This document shows, piece after piece, positions 1 through 3,940 of a stretch of 5,100 nt of DNA. Each line of letters begins with the position of its first letter. The stretch's first letter is position 1. The position numbers were made by a program, and so were the translations under genes. Location: contig JAFGJI010000264.1 of assembly GCA_016929175.1 (NCBI GenBank), positions 1 through 5,100 of the forward strand, read 5' to 3'. A model generated the notes under the pieces. That model saw nothing but the letters and a program-made list of their open reading frames with translations. It made no database searches and was not told the DNA's origin. This stretch comes from Thermoplasmatota archaeon (GTDB lineage Archaea; Thermoplasmatota; Penumbrarchaeia; Penumbrarchaeales; Penumbrarchaeaceae).

Positions 1-178
1 GGAGATCAAGGCCAAGACGGAAGAGTTATCGGAAGCTTCCCAGAAACTCTTTGCACAGATGTATCAGCAGGCATCAAAGGCCTCGAAGCCTCCGATGGAA
101 GAGGAAGATGAGGAACCTCCCTCAACCGAGAAGGAGGAGGATGACGACTATATAGACGTCGAAGCGGAGGACAAGTGA
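1..178 (+). CDS. dnaK: Hsp70 chaperone DnaK, C-terminal end (partial)
   Basis: This is the 3' end of a gene entering from the left edge; the reading frame starts at base 2 and gives 58 codons before TGA at 176-178. The visible part has a helical stretch resembling the DnaK lid end (ELSEASQKLFAQMYQQ), then a disordered, very acidic tail ending DDDYIDVEAEDK. This matches the conserved acidic DnaK C-terminus (typically DDVVDAEFEEV-like). DnaK is the cytosolic ATP-dependent Hsp70 that binds unfolded segments; the tail assists client refolding. The ATPase and substrate-binding domains lie outside the window. The identity rests on this tail plus the dnaJ gene immediately downstream on the same strand, the usual archaeal and bacterial order. 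A grpE gene is expected upstream but cannot be seen. Confidence 0.85.
   Translation, partial: EIKAKTEELSEASQKLFAQMYQQASKASKPPMEEEDEEPPSTEKEEDDDYIDVEAEDK
148..155 (+). promoter_or_regulatory. Possible internal TATA box for dnaJ inside the dnaK 3' end
   Basis: CTATATAG is a perfect archaeal-type TATA core inside the dnaK tail codons for Asp-Tyr-Ile-Asp. Transcription would be expected to start about 25-27 bp downstream, near base 177-181. That is at the dnaK stop and before the inverted repeat at 188-202. It could give dnaJ its own promoter with a leader of about 50 nt. There is no clear BRE upstream, and Tyr-Ile codons readily create TATATA by chance, so this is only a candidate. Confidence 0.3.
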
Positions 179-234
179 TGGTGACCAGGGGCATTATGCC
201 CCGTCTCACACCTTCTTTAAAGGCCGTGCAATGA
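178..234 (+). other. 18-codon mini-ORF bridging dnaK and dnaJ (translational coupling candidate)
   Basis: An ATG at 178-180 shares its A with the dnaK stop (TGATG). The frame runs MVTRGIMPRLTPSLKAVQ and ends with TGA at 232-234, which overlaps both possible dnaJ start codons (ATG 231-233 and ATG 234-236). The peptide resembles no family I recognise. The double overlap could let ribosomes re-initiate from dnaK into dnaJ across an otherwise untranslated gap that lacks a Shine-Dalgarno motif. It may also be chance, so it is not called as a protein gene. Confidence 0.25.
188..202. repeat. Perfect inverted repeat in the dnaK-dnaJ gap
   Basis: GGGGCAT-T-ATGCCCC is a 15-bp perfect dyad with 7-bp arms around a single central T. 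As DNA it could be an operator; as RNA it could fold with about 5 G:C-rich pairs and a 5-nt loop. It lies about 10 bp past the start point predicted from the internal TATA box and 29 bp before the dnaJ start. No T-run follows, so a terminator is unlikely. A repressor site or an mRNA processing/stability hairpin controlling the dnaK:dnaJ ratio is possible, but this is inference. Confidence 0.5.
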
Positions 235-1349
235 TGAAGAAGGACTACTACGAGATACTCGGCGTCCAGAAGGATGCGCCCAAGGCAGACATCGAGAAGG
301 CCTACCGCAAGCTGGCTCTGAAATACCATCCGGACAGGAACCCGGAGGATCCTTCGGCTGCAAAGAAATTTACGGAGGTAACGGAAGCCTACGAGGTTCT
401 CTCTGACGATGGGAAAAGGTCACAGTATGACCAGTACGGGTTCACCACTGAAGATGGCGAGATGCCGCACTACCAGTATCAACATGTGGACCTTGACGAA
501 GCCCTTAAGATGTTCATGCGGTCCTTCGGAGGAGGGTTCGGGTCATTCTTCGGAGGGGGAGACCCCTTCGAAGAGAGGTCCCGCCGCGGAAGGGGCCCTG
601 TGAAGGGAGATGATCGGTTGACATCGGTCCGGATCACCCTTGAGGAAGCGGCTAACGGTGTCGAGAAGGAGATCGAGGTAGTCCACCTGATCAGCTGTTC
701 GACATGCAACGGCTCCGGCTCCGCATATGGGGAGGAGTCGGTGGAATGCCCCGAATGCAACGGAACCGGAAGCATGCGGATGGTCAAGAACCTTGGACCG
801 GTCCAGTACGTGACGACAAAGACATGCCCGAGATGCAACGGGGAGGGTCAGATCATCAAGGACCCGTGCCCGAAGTGCAGGGGAAAGAAGAAAGTAAGGG
901 AGAGGATCATCAAATCGGTGAACATCCCCCCTGGAGTGGATACGGGGAACCGGCTGAGGGTCTCGGGCATGGGTGATTCTGGAGAGAAGGGTGGCCCGTC
1001 AGGTGACCTCTATGTTGCCGTGGAGATCCGCCCCCATCCGTTCTTCGAGAGAAGGGACGATGATGTAAGATGCAATATCACCATCACATATCCCCAGGCG
1101 GTGTTGGGTACCAAAGTGGAGATACGGACACTTCAAGGCCCCGTTGAGGTCAGGATCCCTTCAGGCACTCAGCCAAACAGCACTCTGCGGATAAGGGGCA
1201 AGGGAATGCCCAGCCTGAGGGGTCGACGGACCGGCGATCTCTACGTGAACGTGAACGTGGATGTTCCCAAACATCCCGGGATACGGGAAAGGAAGACAAT
1301 AAAGAAGCTCTCCGAGGTGCTCGGCGATCGCACGAAGTTCAACTATTGA
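231..1349 (+). CDS. dnaJ: Hsp40 co-chaperone DnaJ (type I)
   Basis: DnaJ is the cytosolic Hsp40 that delivers unfolded clients to DnaK and stimulates its ATPase. All type I domains are present in order in 372 residues, a normal family length. The J-domain is at about 4-70 (DYYEILGV; catalytic HPD at 33-35). A Phe/Gly-rich linker is at about 95-112. The zinc-binding region is at 156-220 with four Cys pairs (C156/C159, C173/C176, C199/C202, C213/C216). The C-terminal beta-sandwich client-binding domains follow at about 229-350 (IPPGVDTGNRLRVSG, GDLYV repeated at 259-263 and 335-339). The fourth zinc repeat is slightly degenerate (CPKCRGKK, lacking the last Gly of CxxCxGxG), which is tolerated in the family. 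Two ATGs in tandem (231, 234) are possible starts; MKKDYYEILGV from 234 fits the family best. No Shine-Dalgarno motif is visible, so coupling to dnaK or a separate start is possible. The last 7 bases overlap the convergent reductase gene. Confidence 0.97.
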   Translation: MMKKDYYEILGVQKDAPKADIEKAYRKLALKYHPDRNPEDPSAAKKFTEVTEAYEVLSDDGKRSQYDQYGFTTEDGEMPHYQYQHVDLDEALKMFMRSFGGGFGSFFGGGDPFEERSRRGRGPVKGDDRLTSVRITLEEAANGVEKEIEVVHLISCSTCNGSGSAYGEESVECPECNGTGSMRMVKNLGPVQYVTTKTCPRCNGEGQIIKDPCPKCRGKKKVRERIIKSVNIPPGVDTGNRLRVSGMGDSGEKGGPSGDLYVAVEIRPHPFFERRDDDVRCNITITYPQAVLGTKVEIRTLQGPVEVRIPSGTQPNSTLRIRGKGMPSLRGRRTGDLYVNVNVDVPKHPGIRERKTIKKLSEVLGDRTKFNY

Positions 1350-2023
1350 TCATTCAGGATAAGCTCCGACAATACTCCTCCGTCCGGTGTCATTGTCAGG
1401 CTCTTCACGATCAGTCTTTGGGGTGGATCCGTAAAGCCGCTGCCACCCATTATGGATGGCCCTTTGCCCCCTACCAGGATCGGCGCGAAATAGATGGTGA
1501 AGCGGTCGAAACATCCTGACCTCACAAACTCCCAGATGACTTCCGACCCGCCTTCCACCAGGATCCTTTCGATCCCCCTATCGAAAAGGGCGGTAAGTAC
1601 GGATGGGATATCGAGCCGTGTACTTCCCGTCTCCATCTCGATGATCACAAGGTCAAGGTCTTCCCGGACCGCTGTTTCCTGCATTCCCATATACCATTTT
1701 CTGTCGCACAGGCTCGAAGTGATGACGATCGATCTGCCCGCGGTCCTGAGGAACCTTGATGCTGCAGGGATCCTGCCTGCACCATCCAGGACTACCTTGG
1801 TGAGTGAAGGGGCGTTCTCGATCAGGTCGTCCTTTATCGTCAACTTGGGATCGTCCGTTATGATGGTCCCTGCTCCGACGAGGATCGCTCCGATATCTGC
1901 CCTGAGCCGATGGACCCTTTCCACATCCCACGGTCCGGAGATACGCAGCCTTGACCCGTCTGGTGAAGCGATCTTGCCGTCGAACGAGGACGCACAGTTC
2001 ATATGAATGAAAGGTCGACCCAT
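1343..2023 (-). CDS. arfC: 2,5-diamino-6-ribosylamino-4(3H)-pyrimidinone 5'-phosphate reductase (RibD C-terminal/RIB7 family)
   Basis: This is a stand-alone reductase of the RibD C-terminal (dihydrofolate-reductase-like) fold. In archaea it reduces the ribosyl side chain of the pyrimidine intermediate to ribityl with NAD(P)H, on the way to riboflavin and the deazaflavin F420. Family hallmarks in 226 residues are NCASSFDGKIA (9-19), RADIGAILVGAGTIITDDPKL (41-61, with the typical VGxGTxxxDDPxLT), VVLDGAGRIP (77-86), ILVEGGSEVIWEF (154-166, the LxEGG signature) and YFAPILVGGKGP (178-189). The length agrees with single-domain archaeal members; there is no deaminase domain, which separates it from bifunctional bacterial RibD. 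I chose the start at 2023 because RPFI precedes the N-x-A motif as in homologues and a TATA box lies about 30 bp upstream; M8 is too close to the motif. The TAG stop overlaps the convergent dnaJ end by 7 bp. No other riboflavin genes are in view. Confidence 0.92.
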   Translation of the reverse strand: MGRPFIHMNCASSFDGKIASPDGSRLRISGPWDVERVHRLRADIGAILVGAGTIITDDPKLTIKDDLIENAPSLTKVVLDGAGRIPAASRFLRTAGRSIVITSSLCDRKWYMGMQETAVREDLDLVIIEMETGSTRLDIPSVLTALFDRGIERILVEGGSEVIWEFVRSGCFDRFTIYFAPILVGGKGPSIMGGSGFTDPPQRLIVKSLTMTPDGGVLSELILNDQ

Positions 2024-2047
2024 GATGCCCTGTAGTGTTGGGATGGT

Positions 2048-2061
2048 CTATATCATATTTT
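2048..2061 (-). promoter_or_regulatory. TATA-box promoter of the arfC reductase gene
   Basis: Read on the minus strand this is AAAATATGATATAG, lying 25-38 bp before the A of the start codon at 2023, with a purine-rich GCGGAAA stretch at its upstream edge that could act as BRE. A start site about 25-27 bp downstream of the box centre falls within a few bases of the ATG, so the mRNA is probably leaderless or nearly so. No convincing Shine-Dalgarno motif is present, which agrees. Confidence 0.6.
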
Positions 2062-2096
2062 CCGCTGGTGAGTGGAAACTAAAGTGATAGTAATTG

Positions 2097-2110
2097 TTAA
2101 AAGGTTATTA
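2097..2110 (+). promoter_or_regulatory. Probable TATA region of the PAC2-family gene
   Basis: TTAAAAGGTTATTA lies 37-50 bp before the start codon at 2147. A start site about 25 bp downstream of TTAAAAG would fall near 2125-2130, leaving a leader of roughly 17-22 nt that includes the AGGTGG motif. The box is less canonical than the others in the window and overlaps the left arm of an inverted repeat (2099-2125). Confidence 0.45.
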
Positions 2111-2125
2111 TGTGCTAGACCTTTT
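2099..2125. repeat. Inverted repeat over the PAC2-gene promoter (candidate operator)
   Basis: Perfect 7-bp arms AAAAGGT (2099-2105) and ACCTTTT (2119-2125) are separated by 13 bp. The arm centres are 20 bp apart, about two helical turns, so both would face the same side of DNA. The left arm overlaps the TATA region and the right arm lies at the predicted start site. This geometry suits a dimeric repressor, but arms of this length in AT-rich DNA can arise by chance. Confidence 0.35.
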
Positions 2126-2131
2126 CAATTC

Positions 2132-2137
2132 AGGTGG
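2132..2137 (+). promoter_or_regulatory. Ribosome binding site of the PAC2-family gene
   Basis: AGGTGG, 9 nt before ATG 2147, matches the core of the archaeal Shine-Dalgarno consensus (GGAGGTGATC). It supports the chosen start and contrasts with the apparently leaderless arfC gene on the other side of the same promoter region. Confidence 0.6.
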
Positions 2138-2146
2138 TAAAGCGAA

Positions 2147-2989
2147 ATGGATGATATCGAGATCTACGAGTACCGGCGTCTGGACCTCAGGGATTCCTTT
2201 ATAATAGACGGTTTTCCAAGCGTGGGGCTCGTCAGCACCATCACAGCAAGTTATATCGTGGCAGCCCTGGACATGGAACTTATCGGGATAATGGATTCCG
2301 TTTACTTCCCTACCGTTTCCGTGATCAGGGACGGGGAGCCCCATCATCCAGTAAGGTTCTACGCGGGGGACCTGGAAGGTCCCGATGGCGATTGGACACG
2401 GCTCGTGGTGTTCCTCTCGGAGTTCCAGCCGCCTTCGAACCTGATCAAACTCATCTGCAACACAATGATGGATTGGGCCCAGGAGCAGAAATGCTCGTGC
2501 ATGATATCTCCGGAGGGATTGGTGATAGAGGGCGAAGGGCAGCCCCCCTCGCAGGGCAGCAGTGAAGGAGCAGGGGAAGATAATCCCCAGGAAACGGCCG
2601 CAACTGCTCCAGCTCAACTCCCCGCCGGTGAGAAGACCGTGTACGGTCTCTCCTCTACATCCTCCGGAAAGGACCGCCTTCACAGGTCCAAGATCCCCAT
2701 ATTCCCCGAAGGCCTCATATCCGGCATTCCCGGGGTGCTTCTCAACGAGGGAAAGAAGCGGAACTTTGAGGTAACCTGCCTCCTCGCGGAGGCCAGGGAC
2801 AACATACCCGATGCCAGGGCGGCTGCCGGCATAATAGAGGTGCTCAGGAACATCATCCCATATCTGGAGATAGACCTGGCCCCGCTCTATGCCGAAGCAG
2901 ACCTGCTGGAGGCCAAGATGAGGGGCTACCAGAAGATCAGCAAACCCGGAGGAAAAAAGACCATACCCTCGCCTTCGATGTATGGATGA
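2147..2989 (+). CDS. PAC2-family proteasome assembly chaperone / activator (PbaB-like)
   Basis: This is a 280-residue PAC2-fold protein. Seen in the sequence: the N-terminal conserved block SFIIDGFPSVGLVSTITASYI (17-37), then ISPEGLV (120-126), VYGLSSTSSG (165-174), and the C-terminal block PIFPEGLISGIPGVLLNEGKKRNFEVTCLLAEAR (184-217) with PDARAAAGIIEVL (221-233), followed by a helical segment (about 234-262). Archaeal family members (PbaA/PbaB) bind the 20S proteasome alpha ring; PbaB homologues act as assembly factors or activators through flexible tails ending in hydrophobic-Tyr-X. This protein ends Met-Tyr-Gly (278-280) after a basic, Pro/Gly/Ser-rich tail, which fits an HbYX docking motif. 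A low-complexity Gly/Glu/Gln/Pro/Ala-rich insert (about 128-162) interrupts the fold between conserved blocks. The start is supported by AGGTGG 9 nt upstream. The gene converges on the next gene with a 1-bp gap. Confidence 0.88.
   Translation: MDDIEIYEYRRLDLRDSFIIDGFPSVGLVSTITASYIVAALDMELIGIMDSVYFPTVSVIRDGEPHHPVRFYAGDLEGPDGDWTRLVVFLSEFQPPSNLIKLICNTMMDWAQEQKCSCMISPEGLVIEGEGQPPSQGSSEGAGEDNPQETAATAPAQLPAGEKTVYGLSSTSSGKDRLHRSKIPIFPEGLISGIPGVLLNEGKKRNFEVTCLLAEARDNIPDARAAAGIIEVLRNIIPYLEIDLAPLYAEADLLEAKMRGYQKISKPGGKKTIPSPSMYG
2953..2958 (-). terminator. Oligo-T tract, possible terminator of the RHH/AT-hook-like gene
   Basis: Minus-strand T6 lies 33-38 bp past the TAG stop of the leftward gene, inside the lysine codons near the PAC2 protein C-terminus. 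Archaeal RNA polymerase can terminate at oligo-dT without a hairpin. No other T-run lies nearer, so this is the best available candidate. Confidence 0.35.
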
Positions 2990-2990
2990 T

Positions 2991-3743
2991 CTATTTCAGT
3001 TCTCTGGCGACGAACCCCCTGCTGGCCGGTGGAAGTTCCTTCCGTTTCTCTTTTTTGGGGCGTCCTTTTCTCTTCCGGGAAGAAGATACGACGATCGCCT
3101 CGAGAACGCTTGATCCTGTCCTTTCGTTGTATCTCTCGTTCATCTCGCCCACTATTCTGGATATGAGGTCCCCTTTGGAATACCATTGAGTGGTCAGGGC
3201 ACGTGCTGTCCCTTTCGCGTTCGCACGATAGAAGAAGTAGAGCATCCGGTTGAAGAATATCTCGCTTGCCAGCTGATAGTTGATCGACTCCAGGCTTCCA
3301 CCCATGGATATGTATGAATCGCCTATGGAGTGGCAGAGTGTGCCCAGGAATTCCGGGGTTACATAACCGGTGTCTATCTGGAGCTCCACTTCCTCCAGCG
3401 AAGAATTCAATCTCGGAACGGACCTCGTCGATGCCAGGAGATCAAAGAAATCCCAGATGATCTTCGGAACTCGGCTGTTATGGTCTTCCGAGATGGTAGT
3501 GGAAAAGAGTTGACCCCCCGTTCTCATGGGTTCGTGAACAAGCCCGATGAAGTCCTCGAGGTGGTCCCTGCTGTACACATTGGTGTCTATACGGAAAAGA
3601 AGGGCGGCGCCAAGGGAAACTTTCACTCCCTCGGAAATGAAGGGCATGATAACCTTTGAGACCGGCATTTCCGAAAGACGGGAGCTGAGGGCCAGGGCCT
3701 CCTTCTCATTTTCCTTCAAACGTATCGAAAGGAGGTCGGACAT
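2991..3743 (-). CDS. Unrecognised protein with ribbon-helix-helix-like N-terminus and AT-hook-like basic C-terminus
   Basis: I do not recognise this 250-residue protein as a named family. The N-terminus reads like a ribbon-helix-helix DNA-binding domain: strand LLSIRL (4-9), helix ENEKEALALSSRLSEM (11-26), turn PVS, and second helix KVIMPFISEGVKV (30-42). The middle (about 50-215) has no motif I can name; it contains an aromatic helical stretch EIFFNRMLYFFYRA (161-174) and GDLISRIVGEMNERY (191-205). Near the C-terminus lies RKRKGRPKKEKRK (223-235), whose GRP core flanked by basic residues resembles an AT-hook minor-groove binder. A DNA-binding regulator or chromatin-associated protein is inferred; there are no membrane segments. 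The start at 3743 is supported by a TATA box about 27 bp upstream, implying a leaderless mRNA. The gene is divergent from a surface-protein gene across an AT-rich gap and ends in TAG 1 bp from the convergent PAC2 gene. Confidence 0.75.
   Translation of the reverse strand: MSDLLSIRLKENEKEALALSSRLSEMPVSKVIMPFISEGVKVSLGAALLFRIDTNVYSRDHLEDFIGLVHEPMRTGGQLFSTTISEDHNSRVPKIIWDFFDLLASTRSVPRLNSSLEEVELQIDTGYVTPEFLGTLCHSIGDSYISMGGSLESINYQLASEIFFNRMLYFFYRANAKGTARALTTQWYSKGDLISRIVGEMNERYNERTGSSVLEAIVVSSSRKRKGRPKKEKRKELPPASRGFVARELK
3051..3056 (+). terminator. Oligo-T tract, possible terminator of the PAC2-family gene
   Basis: Plus-strand TTTTTT begins 62 bp after the PAC2 gene stop and is followed by GGGG. 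It is the antisense of two AAA lysine codons (K230-K231) in the AT-hook-like patch of the convergent gene. Further T-rich sequence (TCCTTTTCTCTTCC) follows within 25 bp. It could act as an archaeal oligo-T terminator, but its T content is also forced by the lysine-rich coding on the other strand. Confidence 0.35.
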
Positions 3744-3765
3744 TTTCTCAACTTCCGGAAAGCTC

Positions 3766-3774
3766 TTTTAAATA
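3766..3774 (-). promoter_or_regulatory. TATA-box promoter of the RHH/AT-hook-like gene
   Basis: Read on the minus strand this is TATTTAAAA, 23-31 bp before the A of the start codon at 3743. The predicted start site coincides with the ATG, so the mRNA is probably leaderless; no Shine-Dalgarno motif is present. A short CCCT-C-AGGG palindrome (3778-3786) abuts its upstream edge, where BRE contacts or an operator could sit. Confidence 0.6.
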
Positions 3775-3808
3775 GTACCCTCAGGGATAATGACATATTA
3801 AAATGTTT

Positions 3809-3828
3809 TGTAATACAAATATATTACA
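3809..3828. repeat. Inverted repeat in the divergent region (candidate operator)
   Basis: TGTAATA-6 bp-TATTACA forms a 20-bp dyad with perfect 7-bp arms. The left end is 35 bp upstream of the leftward TATA box and the right end is 70 bp upstream of the rightward TATA box. Its size suits a dimeric helix-turn-helix or RHH-type regulator. The surrounding sequence is about 80% A+T, so chance occurrence is a real alternative. Confidence 0.4.
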
Positions 3829-3897
3829 GAGTTATTGGTATATGCATAAATCTTAATACAAAAAAACGCTATTATCTAGAGTATTTTGCAATAAGTA

Positions 3898-3905
3898 TTA
3901 TATAA
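3898..3905 (+). promoter_or_regulatory. TATA box of the NEW3-repeat surface protein gene
   Basis: TTATATAA lies 36-43 bp before the start codon at 3941. A start site about 26 bp downstream of its centre would fall near 3927-3930, leaving a leader of only about 11-14 nt, just long enough to hold the GAGG motif. Confidence 0.6.
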
Positions 3906-3928
3906 CATTCTCTATCTCTCCCGGGATA

Positions 3929-3933
3929 GAGGG
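3929..3933 (+). promoter_or_regulatory. Ribosome binding site of the NEW3-repeat protein gene
   Basis: GAGGG ends 7 nt before ATG 3941 and matches the archaeal Shine-Dalgarno core; it supports this start. It lies directly after a TCTATC/GATAGA inverted repeat (3911-3916/3925-3930). Confidence 0.5.
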
Positions 3934-3940
3934 ATCCATC

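Larger units (their letters stand above)
3787..3906. promoter_or_regulatory. AT-rich divergent control region
   Basis: This 120-bp core of the 197-bp divergent gap has about 24 G/C bases (about 20%), in sharp contrast with the G+C-rich genes around it. It contains a dyad (3809-3828), a 9-bp direct repeat TAATACAAA (3811-3819 and 3854-3862, 43 bp apart), an A7 run (3860-3866) and the TATA box of the rightward gene at its right end. No RNA gene or open frame of note is seen. It is large enough for regulator binding sites serving both flanking genes. Confidence 0.5.

Noticed and set aside
216..221. TTTAAA before dnaJ as its TATA box
   Set aside because: It is only 10-15 bp before the ATG, so transcription would begin inside dnaJ; the spacing does not fit.
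479..838. Open frame of 119 codons on the minus strand
   Set aside because: It is a shadow of dnaJ; its codons are fully explained by the conserved J-domain-linker and zinc-finger coding on the plus strand.
1350..1520. Terminator after dnaJ
   Set aside because: No T-run of five or more or stable GC hairpin followed by T is seen on the plus strand here; the region is coding sequence of the convergent gene.
1494..2006. Open frame of 170 codons on the plus strand
   Set aside because: It lies antisense inside the reductase gene, whose strand carries clear family motifs; the plus-strand translation is Ser/Arg/Ile-rich with no recognisable domain.
2108..2683. Open frame of 191 codons on the minus strand
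   Set aside because: It is antisense to the PAC2-family gene, has no promoter or ribosome binding site of its own, and resembles no family.
3330..3771. Two overlapping plus-strand open frames opposite the RHH/AT-hook-like gene
   Set aside because: The minus-strand frame has a well-placed TATA box, ATG and coherent domain signals; the plus-strand products look random and have no start signals.
3787..3906. Replication origin or CRISPR leader in the AT-rich gap
   Set aside because: There are no ORB-like repeats, no adjacent orc1/cdc6 gene and no spaced identical repeats; ordinary divergent promoter DNA explains it better.
3911..3930. Hairpin TCTATC/GATAGA before the NEW3-repeat gene as a riboswitch or thermosensor
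   Set aside because: The transcript is predicted to start near 3927-3930, so most of the hairpin would not be transcribed; six base pairs around an 8-nt loop is also weak.
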